Positions 43,928 to 56,525 of a stretch of 64,000 nt of DNA are shown here, in pieces (positions within the stretch are counted from its first letter, which is position 1; each line of letters opens with the position of its first letter). The position numbers were made by a program, and so were the translations under genes. Source of the stretch: Xylocopa sonorina (lineage: Eukaryota; Arthropoda; Insecta; Hymenoptera; Apidae); contig NW_027490233.1 in assembly GCF_050948175.1 (NCBI RefSeq), positions 620,001-684,000 on the forward strand, in the 5' to 3' direction. Below the pieces are notes generated by a model, which worked only from the letters and a program-made list of their open reading frames with translations, had not been told where the DNA came from and made no database searches.

Positions 43928-44887
43928 AGTCTCGTTCGAGCCGCCATAGCGAACGGACATGCGTCGGTGCGCTCCGTGAACCGTGACAGCGAAAACGCGA
44001 CTTATTGGTGATAGAGGTTGAAATTTTGTTTCAACCTCTCGTGTGTGTTTCGTGAAAGCTCCTAGAGTAAAATCTAGGAGCTAGTAGCGAAAATTAAGGT
44101 GAAAATAGGGGAAATACGCGTAAGTGTCTCCCCTGTGACGTGGCGCGGCGGTAACCTCGCGAAAGTGAAGTTTTCGCCGCAAATTAGTGCCGGAAAGTGA
44201 GCTTTGCCGCTTCCCAGGACACAAAGAGGATAACATATCACGCGTGTGTGTGTTAAAAGTGTGGAAAAAGTGCTAAAATCAGCAAAAAAGTGCCGAAGGA
44301 AGCCAGGGCGTCACCGCCGCCATCTTGGATCGCGGGCGTGGCACGTACGCCACGTCACCACGCTTCGTGGTTAGAGAGGCTTCCTTCGCCCCTTTCAAGC
44401 GAATTTTAGCACACACAGTGTCGAAAAACATTTAATAATGTTTATTTAAACGTTGTTTCAACCTCACGCGGGGAAGAAATAACAAAAAAGGAAGAAAACG
44501 CTCGTTGAACGCGGACGGAGGTGGCGCAACCCCGAGTTCAGCGGAGGGAACCACGCGGCAACGGTAAGTTCTAGAACTTTCTAGAAATTCTGACCGAGTG
44601 CAGCGTGTGTGTGTGTGTGTGAGAGACAGAGAGAGTGAGCCGGTCGGTCTGAGAGTGAGAGAGAGTCGGATTTATACGGCCGGCCGTACGCTAAACACAG
44701 ACGATACGTGCTTGTGTGTGCGCGAGCGATAATACACGAAGTGCGAACTATCCGGTGGAAAGTGCGGTTTTTCCACACGGGAGCGATCGATAGTGCGCGA
44801 ATTGATTTTCTCTCGGGAGAAATATCCGTATGCGCGACCGTTCTCGCGTAATTCAAAACGCGCGACGCCTTGCTTGGCGCGCCAAGC
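43928..44887 (+). promoter_or_regulatory. 5' UTR of element B with strong hairpins
   Basis: Two perfect hairpins: AGAGGTTGAAA (44,013-44,023) with TTTCAACCTCT (44,029-44,039), and AGCTCCTAGA (44,057-44,066) with TCTAGGAGCT (44,073-44,082). Near the 5' end GTTCG pairs with CGAAC. Locus 1 (element A) lacks the first 440 bp. An internal promoter and RNA structure are expected of LINE leaders; no function is shown. Confidence 0.55.
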
Positions 44888-46752
44888 ATGGCCTCGCTCA
44901 GTTACGCGACCGCGGCGAGTGAGGGGGAGAGGACAGGCCCCAGTGGCCCTGTTATAGATGCAGATGGATGGATCCACCCCCGGGACTACCAGGAGATGAA
45001 GCAGGAGAGGACACCTCTCCCACGACGTACAAAGACGAAGCGACGCATCTCCCAGGATTCGGGAGAGGAGACCGATACGTCGGTGACGTCCATCCTGACA
45101 GTCTCATCAGGAACGTCATCCTGAGCATCGGCGAAGAGGGGGCGACCCCCACAACGGGGGAGTACATCGGCCTAGCCGAGGCCAAAAGAGCCGTTAGGCT
45201 TGAAATTGAGAAAGAGGCAGAGATAGCTCTGGAGAGAGAGCTTCTCTATGGCGAGTGCGTCCCGCCGCCCTCTGGAAGATCGACAAACCCTATTCCTCCG
45301 CAGGAGGAATACGATGAAGAGGCGAGAAGAATGCCCACCCCGGATTTAGCGGCTGGCGCGTTAAAAGCCGCAAACCAGGTGGAGACGGCGGCCGCGAAAT
45401 CGTCCCAATTGAACGGGACGATCAAGCGGCAAATGCGGATCGCCGCGCGTATACTACACGCAGCGACGACTGAAGTGGTGCAGCGTGCAAAGCCCCCATC
45501 ACAAAGCGATGACACGGAGTCGAATGTATATCGGATTCGTCTCCAGGAAATAGAGGAGGAGAGTACGCGGCTGAGAGAGCGCCCCACCGCGTTGGAAGAA
45601 CGATTGGCGAGAAGATTCTCCTCGCCGATCGCAGCAAGGAAGTCACCGCGAAAGGACGCAGACTTGAGCGTCCTTATGGAGAAAATCGGTGAGCTGGTGA
45701 GCGACCGGCTGAACGATTTCTGGGCGCTATGCGGAAGCCCAATTCGCGCCCAAAGAGACGACTCTCCCGCCAAGGGAGTCGACGTACATCTCCTGCGGGG
45801 AAAGCTCCGCATCTCAAGGGGCCGCACGGGAGAAGAAAGCTGGAAAAACAGCGGAAAAATCGAAGAAAACGCCCGCGCCAGCAAACAAGAGCGACGAAGC
45901 GGCGGCAAGAAAACAAACCGCGCGCCAAGAAACTTCCTCCATCCAGAAGAGGATGGAGAAGATTCAAGAAGACCAGGTCGCCAGGGAGACGGTCCAAAGC
46001 GTTGGAAAATCCGCAACTAGTATCAATGTTGCGGATAAAACCGTTAAAGAAACGCCGTGGACTCAGGTCCTCGGCAGAAAGGCCAAAAAGGCCGATAATA
46101 CGAAGAAAGACGCGCCGAAGAAAGTGGAGGCGCCTGTACAAGGCGCCAAAAATACGCAAAAAGCACAGGAAGACAAACATCAAAAGAAGGAAGTAAAAAT
46201 GCCGAAGAATCCTTCGACGGCTGCCGTGACGCTTGCCCTTCCGCAAGGGAGCGCCGGCACATACGCGGACGTTATGGCGACGGCCAAAAGGCTGATTAGC
46301 CTGAAGGACATCGGAATCGACGAAGTAAGGGCGAGGAAAGCCCTCACAGGAGCCCTCATTCTGGAAGTGACGGAAGAGGGCCGAGACGGAAAAACGGACG
46401 CGCTGGCCGCCAAATTATGCTCGATTTTTACCCCCGAGGAGGTGAAAATCACACGACCGCTGAAGCGAGTCGGCATGCGAGTGTATCGCATCGAAGACTC
46501 GCTGACGACAAACGAAGTCGTGGAGGCGATTGCCGCTGCAGGAGGCTGCCAAAAAGAAGACATCCGCGCCGGGACGAAGAAAATCGGCTACACAGGTCTG
46601 GGACACCTTATAATGGAATGTCCCATTGCCGCGGCAAAGAAAATAACCGACGGAAAGCTCAAGATTGGCTGGACGTCGGTGAAAGTGGAGGCGTTGGAAA
46701 AACGCCAATTAATTTGTTTTAAATGCTGGGAGGTAGGGCACGTACTTGTTAA
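44888..46752 (+). pseudogene. Element B ORF1: gag-like protein
   Basis: Homolog of the element A gag. The frame from ATG 44,888 (MASLSYAT) is open to 45,124. The main body frame is 44,968-46,020, with a one-base insertion near 45,728 after NDFWA. The next part, 45,953-46,822, carries TPWTQVLGRK, LPQGSAGTYADVMATAKRL and the first knuckle CFKCWEVGHVLV, where the insertion begins. Unlike A it keeps Trp at the TPW position. Both copies share the apparent N-terminal frame conflict, so it may be ancestral or may reflect an unusual start. Confidence 0.82.
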
Positions 46753-47280
46753 CCAATTGTTAATCTCGCCCCAGGACGGGGTCCGATTTGCCACTTCACC
46801 CATACGGGTATATGCACAGTAGAACAGCCCTCTACCAACCAGTTACGCCATGTCACTGAAAGGAGCGATGGAAAAATCCAGATGTGCCGCGGCGCCTTTT
46901 CCAGCGGGCGAGTCCTTCAGTTACTCCGTCGGAGAGGACGAATCCTAACCGCCGGAGCACCCACGGGGAACCTCGGGGAGGCGAACTCGCTATGTGTACG
47001 CGAACACGCTCACTCTGACCCTTTTTGAATTATTAAGCATCAGTTTGGCCAAATTTATAGATGCTCCAGACTGCCTGCTCAGTCTATTCAATTTTGCTCT
47101 ACGAAAAGGATTCGGACTATTTTGGGCAATCGTTGATGCACCAAACCTCCGAGTCTTAAATTAATTCGATTGGATATGGTAGCCCCAGAGCCCCGTTAGC
47201 CACCGGGCAAGCCCGGCGCCCAGGTTCCACCGCGAGGAGGTGGGGATGGGTACATCCTGGACACCCAGGTTCTGGAACCC
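46753..47280 (+). mobile_element. 528-bp insertion in element B gag (same as 3,838-4,354)
   Basis: Begins CCAATTGTTAATC right after GCACGTACTTGTTAA (46,738-46,752), the left target duplication, and ends TTCTGGAACCC. The right duplication and the rest of B are missing, replaced by a C tract and element D. The insert is homologous over its whole length to the one in A. Confidence 0.75.
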
Positions 47281-47332
47281 CCCCGCCCCCCCCCCCCCCG
47301 CTCATACCACCGACCATACCTTATGGTCACAG

Positions 47333-48447
47333 GAGCTGGAGGTGTCCGGGGAGGAGCTGGCCTATGCCGTCAGACGCATGGGGTAGCGTAACACCGCCAC
47401 CGGCCCTGACGGCATACCTGGCCGCGCCTGGGTCATGGCACTCAGCGTCCTTGGTCCCCGACTGTGCAGGCTCTTTAATGCCTGCCTCCAGACGGGGACG
47501 ATTCCACTTCGGTGGAAGTGTGGACGGATGATTCTCCTCAAGAAGGACAACAGGCCCGCGGAGTCGCCCTCCGCCTACAGGCCCATCGTGTTGCTGGACG
47601 AGGTGGGTAAACTCTTTGAGCGTATCGTTCAGCGTCGCCTAGTCCAGCACCTGTCTCGTGTAGGACCCGACCTGGCCCGAGTGCCAGTTCGGCTTCCGGG
47701 AGGGACGGTCGACCATAGACGCGATCTCGCGCGTCAAGTCCCTTTTAGACTCGGCCACGTCTGGGGGGGGGATTGCTCTTGCAATATCCTTGGATATACA
47801 AAATGCAATTAATTCCCCCTCCTGGGCGGCCATCCGCGGGACCCTCGAACGTCACGAGGTGCCCCTCTACCTGCGAATGTTGGTTGGTGATTACCTCCGG
47901 GACAGGGCCATCGTTTATGGTGGCCGCGGTGGGTTTGTTAGGCATGAGATAAGCCGTGAAGTACCCCTTGGGCTCACTTCTGTGGAACCTAGGGCATGAC
48001 GCGGCTCTGCGGGTCTCCCTGCCGGCTGGCGTATATCTCACATGTTACGCCGACGACACAACGGTGTTAGCCACCTGCAGGGACTTGGGGAGGACCATCC
48101 GTCGAGCGGTGGTCGCTGTTGCGGCCATCGCCTCGCGGATTCGGGGCATGGGGTTGGAGTTGTGCTCTCAGAAGACGGAAATAGTTTGTTTCCGTCCTCG
48201 CAGGAGGGGCACTTCAGCTCCATGTCTGGTGAGGATCGGGTCGTCCGACGTCCAGGTGGCCCAGGATATTAAATATCTTGGTGTCTACCTGGACGGCTCC
48301 TGGAGTTTCGTCCTACACATCGCTCATCTGGCCGTCAGGTTAGGCAAACTCATGACTCATTTGAGTCGCATCATGCCCAACCTTGGTGGTGCAGACGAGC
48401 GGGTGCGCCGCCCCTACTGTGGTATAGTGAGGAGTGTGGCACTGTAG
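47333..48447 (+). pseudogene. Element D ORF2: reverse transcriptase domain
   Basis: It starts ELEVSGEELAYAVRRMG, then a stop and TGPDGIPGRAW, IPLRWKCGRMILLKK, AYRPIVLLDEVGKLFERIV. Frame shifts near 47,690 and 47,790 are followed by MDIQNAINSPSWAAIRGTL. A deletion removes most of the GVPQGSVLGP motif (REVPLG/SLLWN near 47,960). The active site CYADDTTVLA is intact (about 48,040-48,070). Thumb YLGVYLDGSW and LSRIMPN precede the stop at 48,445-48,447. Confidence 0.85.
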
Positions 48448-48712
48448 GATGCCCCCGTTTGGACCGACGCATTGTCAGCGAGCCGGAGGAGCCTGATGCT
48501 CTTCCGACGGGAATGGCGACGCGCAGCCATAGGCGTTATAAGGGGGTACATCGCTCATTCCTTGGATGGGGGAGTATGTTTCGTCGATCATACTCCCCTC
48601 CGGAAAGTGGGTCCTCCAAGTCACCATGGTCGACCCCGGCGGGGGGGGGGGGGGGGCGGATGTGTTCGTCCAGAGTTTCCGGTCCCCTTTCAGCAGCGCC
48701 GAGGATGGTCAC

Positions 48713-48791
48713 CGTGGGGTTTTAGCCGGTAAGAATCCGGCATACCTCTGGAGTTCCCCAGCTCCGGGGGATCCATGAGGATTTCCCCACG
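48713..48791 (+). promoter_or_regulatory. 3'-terminal RNA fold of element D
   Basis: Same positions as in the C 3' end. In the long stem two C bases have become T (CCTCTGGAG at 48,745), still able to pair with CTCCGGGGG as G-U. Confidence 0.62.
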
Positions 48792-48803
48792 TTAAAAAAA
48801 AAG

Positions 48804-49860
48804 TTTTAGGAGAGACAGTTGTAACTTAATCGCGCGGCGAACACACATTTAAAGTCCTATTAACGTTGAATTTTTATGCACGGAAATTATGTAGACCTAT
48901 TAAACATTGACGAATAAACATATTTTCAAGATATAACAAAATTTAATCGATCGGAACATAGAAAAAAAGCAGTTGCAAAATTCGAAAAAACGAAAGAAAA
49001 GAAATATCGAAAATCTAACATGTACGGTCGATTACTACTATCCAATTAAGCAATATTATTTAAAAAAACCATTTGTTTATAAATAAAAATTATCGACAAA
49101 TCGCAAAAAACTTCCGGAAGTGTCGTTTCCAAACGGTTAAAAATAATTAATTCGATTAAACAATGCTACGGTAAGTACAATCAATAGGTTTTATTAAGGT
49201 TTTTCAAAAAAAATTTACAGGTCAACGGTTTAATTAACGAGAAAATAGCCAAAGAACGCGATTGAATTTTTTCGTCGCGTAAATTTTCAAAGTCCCACGG
49301 TCGATCCGTACCTCTAGGTGGGAATATTAACTCCCTTTCGGAACTTTTTCAAGGTACCGCGGACGATTTCTAACTCTCGCTCGACATTTTTTTTCAAACT
49401 ATCATCAATGTACGATTATTTTTTATCAAACTAACCTCAATACACAAACTTTAACTCTCGGTAGGAATTTTTTTTCCAAACTATCGTCAATATACGAACT
49501 TTAACTCTCGGTAGGAATTTTTTCAAATTAACTCCCGTTCCGACATTTGTATTTTGTTGTCAATCTCGGGCGCAATTCTTTACTAGCTAAACCTAAACCC
49601 GTACCGTCGGGTACTTGATTGTGAATAATGCGACTTGGACAACGGGCACGTTCTACTATCCGGTGTAGGTATTGGCTATTAAAGAACGCGGCCGCCAATG
49701 TTTGAACACGTTCTTCAGTTCTCCTTATTAAGGGCGTTTATTCCGTTCACGCCTTCGGCCGTCTATTTGGAAGGTGCCAGCAGCGTTTGCTTTGCTTCGA
49801 GTCATATAAAAAGCCGCCGATACTCAACGTTTGATATTACGTCATCAAACTTAGGGGTCA
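48804..49860. other. Unassigned AT-rich sequence with short direct repeats
   Basis: No coding frame. ACTTTAACTCTCGGTAGGAA occurs near 49,448 and 49,498, and related TTTTTTCAAACTATCATCAA-type segments surround it. 49,560-49,850 is more balanced in base composition and has a TATAAAA-like box (CATATAAAAAGCCGCCG near 49,804), so it could be an LTR or a promoter fragment of an unrecognised element. Confidence 0.4.
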
Positions 49861-50520
49861 CCGCGATCTAGGAACGCAATTCCGTAGCAAGGAAGTGTGG
49901 GATTTACATTTATTTAAAATGTTGACGAGATATATATATATATATATATATAACGCGTTGCATTGATACTACACCTTATCATGAGACATAGAAATGAGAT
50001 GCGATATCGCGTTTTATGAAGAATTAGAACTCCATTTCTTCGATACGTAGACATCCAGAAACGCTATACCGTAGCAAGGAAGTGTGGCATTTACATTCTT
50101 TTGAACTGAAGACGAGATATACATAACGCATTGCATTGAATATTACATCTTATCATGGGACATATAAATGAGATGCGATGTCGCGTTTTATAAAGGGTTA
50201 GAACTCTATTACTTGGATACGTAGACACCTAGATACGCTATTTCGTAGCAGGGAATTGTTGCATTTACATTCTTCTGAAGTATCGATGAGATATACATAA
50301 CGCGCTGCATTGAATATTACATCTTATCACGAAGCATGGAATTGAGATGCGACATCGCGTCGAATGTTGTATTAGAACCCTATTGCTTCGACACGTAGAC
50401 ATCTACAAATACTATCCATTTGCAAGGGTGTGTAGAGTTCACATTCGTTGGAAGTGTAGAATAGATAAACGTAACGCGTTGCGTTGAATGTTAGATCTTA
50501 CATTAAACATTGATTTAAAA
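49861..50520 (-). repeat. Sat-A monomers, reverse orientation
   Basis: About four diverged units (CGTAGACATCCAGAAACGCTA, TATACATAACGCGTTGCATTG). A (TA)n tract at about 49,927-49,952 has expanded from the TATACATAAC part of a monomer. Confidence 0.85.
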
Positions 50521-50567
50521 TCGCAACATCGCGATGAATGCAGTTTCTTTCGATTTAAAGTAAAACG

Positions 50568-53500
50568 TTGAGATTTGTTTATAATCTAATGGAATTTAAT
50601 TACCTTTTGATTGAAATTCACAATGATAATCTTCCATAGTTCAACAGTTTTGTGAGCTGTCCTCAGGAATCCACAGCTCAGTACTTGTAAAATGGACGAC
50701 AAACGAACAGCCTAACCAAACGTAATCAAACCGATTTTTCAACACTAATATTATCATGTTTAACTTATCCTGCAAAATATTAAAATGTCCTTCGAATAGT
50801 GCTTATCCATTTCCTTCCACCACTGTTTACAATACGTATGTTTCATTTACTATGAAAACCGTAGGTATTATCGCCTTTCTTTACTTTTTGTAACCTTCAA
50901 TGGCTTTATGTGAGAGATCGTTCAACTCGTTTTAAAATGCTCTATCGTATTACGGAAGAATGAACATACCAATTCATTTTAAGGAATGAAGGTGACCTTC
51001 AAATGTCCAACATACCTCCACTTACCAAAAAACTATTTTCATCAACGGATGGGCCCTTTGTATTGTGCAACTTTATATCAGCAAATCATTTATATCTGTC
51101 CAATCCTGTATATTGTTATGGATATGTCCAGCAAGGCAACGATGAACGAAGATAAATTCAATATTACGTTGATTATTATACTATTTATAATTTATTTGTT
51201 TTTCTGGAATTTAGCCAAAAAACAGTGTTCACGATGTCGGTAAATGAATGTATTTTCCTTAGAATTCCAAGAGCTGACAATTTCAAAAATGGAATATTTC
51301 TTTACTCCGCTAACCAAGTCATTGCAAACGTTAAGTAAAGTGCGTGTCTTCCAAAACAGACAGATGTAAATTACGATGCAACGTTTCTGAGAAATGGTAC
51401 GTGTCACTCTTTTTTAATTCCCGTTCTTTTAATCAGAGGAAATTTAATTAAAATATCCGCAAAATTTAAGGATAAAAAAGTTATTATAATCTTACGCAAC
51501 ATATATGATGGTGATAAAGGATAAGTATACGGAACTGAAAGTGGAAAGTAACGAGCAGAAACACAAACTGATAGAACTGCAAAGTAGATTCATACATCCC
51601 TTTTGATTTGAATATAATCACATAGCTACTTAATTGAGAATTTGTATGTACATAATTATATATGACTTCATAAAAACAATATCATATACTTTTATAATCA
51701 ATCCGATATAAGAATATAAGACGAAGAACTATCCATTCGTATCAAGAGTAAAAACAGTGATTAGTATGCAAGGTTCGTTGTAAAATACAATGAAGCAGTT
51801 AATATATCAAATGACAGCACGTAGTACATTACTGACAGTATAATGATATGAATAGCAAAAAAAACATATTTATTTGTTAGATGTTTATAAATTCAAATTT
51901 AAAAGTCCAAGTCACATTTAATATATTATTGTTTAACAAGGTAATTTAATGTTGTTTCAAATAGGCGTGGAGAACTAGATGGTACTTTTGTCAATGTAAT
52001 TTTATTTCTGCTGGATACAGTAAAAACATATTTGCAACCTAAGCAAGGTTTCATTAGATCTGGTGGATTTTCCAAATTTTAGAAAGGGATGATGGTAGTA
52101 GTATTTGGTCCAGGTGATAAGCGCCTGGTGATAAACATATACAACAAGCAAAGCGACGTAAACGGATTTAAAATGTTCAAGATTATATAAATTAAACTAT
52201 TATACTTTTATAATCTATGTAGCGTTTCTGTTCTTTGTAATTTACAAAGAGTCTTAAGAATGTAACGTAATGTAAAGAAGTTTGGAAACAAAGAAAGCAG
52301 GCCTTAGTCTGAGATAAAGAAACCTTGGATCTGTTAAGTTTTGTGGTTACCGCCGTGTTGTGTTAAAGGATATGTCATTCAGTTTTAGTTTTCTAAACGA
52401 GAACAATTTAAATAAATCTGGAGTTGACACATTAGAAGAAAAATTATTCCAGTGAAAAATGCTGTATGCAGTACAGTAGTAGTTTCACATCCCCTTGATA
52501 TTCTGCAGAAATTCTTATGCCATTTTACTCTATTTACTAGAATCGAAACTATGAAACCTATTAGGTGGTACTTCTAAAGATACTGTGTATGTATTGGAGG
52601 ATGCGTACAAAAAGAAAGGACTTGGATAATTACATGGATTACATGGATAAATTGTAGAATTCCATTTGTAATTGATAATTAGATTATAAACACTTATATG
52701 CTTTTATCAGAAATGTAAATACGTCAAAATTGCAGCACATAGGTGTGTAAATATAACTTTGCGATCTCACTTCATTTTGGCAGTTATACTTATATATAAG
52801 CATCCATCCAGGCATAAAGCTTAATAATCTTTCAACTATAAAATAATTATGAGACATTAGACTTTTTGCTGGTGTTGGTCTATTTATCATTTTTCGGAAC
52901 TTGCGAAGCAGCTAGAACTATAATAACAAAGTACTTTATATATTTGCTCATTGTTTCCAAAGAAAATATTAAATATGAATAATTATGTTCATTCTATTAT
53001 AAATGTATGAGTAAAGTTCAATCTACATAAATAAATATTTTCAAACGTAATTTATTTAATTTTTATCATTTAGCATTACAAAGTATATTACAAAATATAG
53101 TACAGTATATATATAAAAATATATTTTACTTTAGTTTTTTTAATATTTTAAATATTTTATATTATCATATTAAACTTTTAGAAAAAGTAACAACATTTTT
53201 ATAAGTAGGAATAATTTTCCCTTAATCAGTTAGTATGTCGGATTTTTTTAAGAAAACGATGTTTAATTTTTCAAAGTAAGTTTCGATTTTAAATTGACCA
53301 TTCATTTCTTTAATTTCATTGCTTTTCGTAGATCACTGCTAATTTTCAACTTTCCCACTACGGCTTGGCGATGCAAGTTTTAATTCTCCGAAACATATAT
53401 AATATTATGTTATTAGTAAAATTATTTTGCATTTTTAATTAATTTGAACATAGAAAATATATTTTTTTTATGAGAGAGCATTGCGAGAAAATTTTGAGAA

Positions 53501-54270
53501 TCCATTTTTAATGTTGTACCTAGTGGTTGACTAGGTTTTCCTCTCCCTGCCGCACCTTTTTACTATTGTTAAGATCCAAAAATCGTGTAGCAGCTTCGTC
53601 ACCATTAATATTTACGAAATTTATATATTGCAAATTTTTGCAAAAGTGATGGTAATTAACTCCGAGTAACTAACGAGTTATGGTTGCTCGAGCAATTAAT
53701 CAGACTGATCTATGATGTGCTGTAATGTAAAAGGTCTAATAAATTTTTTTTTAACATAATGAACAATATAGTATTTGAGATTACAGTCTTGTTAACGAAC
53801 TCCCAGTTTAAATTAGTTTGGATAACAATTATTATTTGCATGATCTTTTCCTCCGATCTATCTGCGTAATTTGTTCGTTCTTTTCAATTGTCATATATAA
53901 TTACCCAAATCTATATGTTCCAAATTCTCCTCTAGGAAGGAATCAGGCAACAATTTATCTTATCACTAATATTTTTATTCTGCAAACTAAATTGATTTGT
54001 TTACTAAAATATAAATTATACATTCATTTATTAATTGTAAACCTTCAGTTAATTATTCACACCTGAATCATATGCATAATGGGTAAAATCAGACATTCCT
54101 TCAGTTTTTTAATATTGCCTCATCGATTAAAGACTGATTAGTAACAGATTTACTGTCTTTGCAAAATAAAAGCGTACATTGCATCACCCATTATTTCCAG
54201 CTTCCCACTATAATTTTGTGATTCTGAACCAACAAACATCTCTATCGCAGCCATATGTATACCTGAAACA
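50568..54270 (+). repeat. Segmental duplication, copy 2
   Basis: 50,568-51,540 matches 15,863-17,035 and 51,726-54,270 matches 23,664-25,930 on the same strand. 51,541-51,725 has no counterpart. It lacks the MITE and the Helitron of copy 1. The open frames at 50,986, 52,684 and 53,818 are AT-rich and not conserved between copies. Confidence 0.85.
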
Positions 54271-54335
54271 TATATATATAATTTCATTGTTAAGAAAAAT
54301 AATTCTCTCAATTTGAGGTTGCCTTACGCACGCGT
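54271..54335. other. Spacer at the centre of the large palindrome
   Basis: 65 bp of unpaired sequence between the arms, starting with a TATATATATA tract. It continues the right arm past the point where the left arm stops, as comparison with 25,875-25,935 shows. Confidence 0.7.
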
Positions 54336-56525
54336 TGTTTCAGGTATACATATGGCTGCGATAGAGATTTTAGTTGGTTGTGAATCACAAAATTAGAGTG
54401 GGAAGCAGGAAATAATAGATGACGCAGTGCACGTTTTTAATTTGCAAAGGCAGTAAATCTATTACTAATCAGTCTTTAATTGATGAAGGAATATTTAAAA
54501 AACGATGGAATTTCTGATTTTACCCATTAAGCGTGTAATTCAGGTGTAAATAATTAAATAAAAGTTTATAATTAATATATGAATGTATAATTCATATTTT
54601 AGTAAACAAATCAATTTATTTTACAGAATATAAATATTATTGATAAGATAAATTGATGTCTGATTCCTCCCTTGAGGAGAATTTGGAATAAATAGATTTG
54701 GACAATTATATATGACAATTGAAAGGAACGAACAAATTGCACAGATAAGTAAGAGGAAATGATCATACAAATATTAATTGTCATCCAAACTAATTTAAAC
54801 AGCGAGTTTGTTAACAAAACTGTAAGCTGGAGTACTATATTGTTCATTATGTTAAAAAAAAAATTGATTAGTCCTCGTACATTACAGCACATTATAGATC
54901 AGTCTGATTAATTGCCCAAGCATCCATAATTCAAGACTTAATTAACATCACTTTTGCAAAAATTTACAATATGTAAGTTTCGAAAATTTTAAAGGGGTCA
55001 GAGCTGGTTCACGCTTTTTGGATCTTAACAATGGTAAAATGGTGTGGCAAGGAGAGGAGAACGAGGTACAACATTACCAATGGATTCTCAAAACTTTCTC
55101 GCAATGCTTTCTCATAAAAAAATATATTTTCTATGTTCAAATTAATTAAAAATGCAAAATAATTATACTAATAACATAATATTATATATGTTTCGGAGAA
55201 TTAAAACTTGCATCGACAATGGGAAAGTTGAAAATTAGCGGTGATCTACGAAAAACAATGAAATTAGAGAAATTAATGTGCAATTTAAAGTCGAAACTTA
55301 CTGTGAAAAATTAAATATCGTCTTCTTAAAAGGAACCAACGTATTAACTAATTAAGGAAAAATTATTCCTAATCATAAAAATTTTGTTACTTTTTTAAAA
55401 AGTTTAATATGATATAAAATAATTAAAATATTAAAAAAACTGAAGTAAAATGTATTTTTATATATTTTTGTAATATATTTTCTAACGCTAAATAATAAAA
55501 ATTAAATAAAATACGTTTGAAAATATTTATTTATGGAGATTGAACTTTACTCATACATTCATAATAAAATGAACATAGTTATTCATATTTAGTATTTTCT
55601 TTGGAAACAATGAGCAAAGGTATAAAGTAATTTGTTATTATAGTTCTAACTGCTTCACAAGTTCGGAAAATAATAAAATAGACCAACGCCAGCAAAAAGT
55701 CTAATGTTTCATAATTATTTTATAGTTGAAAGATTATCAAGCTTTATGCCTGGATGGATGCTTATATATGTATGAAAAGCTGCCAAAATGAAATGAGATC
55801 GCAAAGTGATATTTACACACCTGTGTGCTGCAATTTTGACGTATTTAAATTTCTGATAAAAGCATATAAATGTTCATAATGTAATTATCAATTACAAATG
55901 GAATTCCACAATTTTTTTATGTAATAGTCCTTTCTTTTTGTACGCATCCACCAATACATACATAGTATCTTTAGAAGTACCACCAAATAGGTTTCATAGT
56001 TTGGATTCTAGAAAATAGAGTAAAATGGCAGAAGAATTTCTGCAGAATATCAAGGGGATGTGAAGCTACTATTGCACTGCATACAGCATTGTTCACTGGA
56101 ATATTTTTTCTTCTAATGTGTCAGCTCCAGATTTATTTGAATTGTACTCGTTTCGAAAACTAAAACTGAATGGCATATCCCTTAACACAACACGCCGATA
56201 ACCACGATACCCAACAGATTCAAGGTTCCTTTATCTGAGGTTAAGGACTGCTTTCTTTGTTTCCAAACTTCTTTACATTGTGTTACCTTCTTACGACTCT
56301 TTGTAAGTTACAAAGAACAGAAACGCTACATGGATTATAAAAGTGTAATATTTTAATTCATATAATCGTGAACACTTCAAATCAGTTTACGTTGCTTTAT
56401 CTGTTGTATATGTTTATCACCTGGCGCTGAGCCAGCTACTACTGCCATCATCCCTTTTTAAAATTTGGAAAATTCACCAGATCTAATGCTTAGATCTAAA
56501 ACCTTGCTTAGATTGCAAATGTGTT
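54336..56525 (-). repeat. Segmental duplication, copy 3 (inverted, right arm of palindrome)
   Basis: Reverse complement of about 51,995-54,270, starting TGTTTCAGGTATACATATGG. It is more diverged from the left arm than copy 1 is. It ends near 56,525, where forward satellite starts. Confidence 0.85.

Larger units (their letters stand above)
43928..47280 (+). mobile_element. R1-clade element B (5' UTR and gag only; same family as A)
   Basis: A complete-looking 5' UTR of about 960 bp, gag interrupted by the same insertion as in A, and then an abrupt end. After the insertion's last bases TTCTGGAACCC the sequence becomes C-rich (47,278-47,299) and then switches to the C-family RT (element D). ORF2 of B is absent. 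Confidence 0.85.
47300..48803 (+). mobile_element. C-type R1-clade element D, truncated at both ends of ORF2, complete 3' tail
   Basis: RT domain plus 3' UTR. After the thumb the sequence jumps at CATCGCTCATT (near 48,550) into the 3' UTR equivalent to 43,656, deleting the C-terminal finger. A 16-G run lies at 48,641-48,656. The tail is nine or more A at 48,794-48,802, followed by GTTTTAGG. Confidence 0.83.

Noticed and set aside
43928..44010. HDV-like 5' ribozyme as in R2
   Set aside because: One stem (GTTCG/CGAAC) is visible, but I could not fit the double pseudoknot; not claimed.
44013..44082. Intrinsic terminators
   Set aside because: The hairpins lie in a eukaryotic LINE leader and no bacterial gene context exists.
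1..48803. One perfect giant inverted repeat joining 1-9,212 with 43,009-48,803 and 27-28 kb with 40-42 kb
   Set aside because: The midpoints differ (about 26.1 kb and 34.8 kb) and internal boundaries differ, so these are separate events.
50430..50450. CENP-B box-like TTCGTTGGAAGTG in the satellite
   Set aside because: Only the first half resembles the box; the required CGGG part is missing and other monomers lack it.
50986..54892. Small AT-rich open frames as host genes
   Set aside because: They are not conserved between the duplicated copies and lack recognisable motifs.
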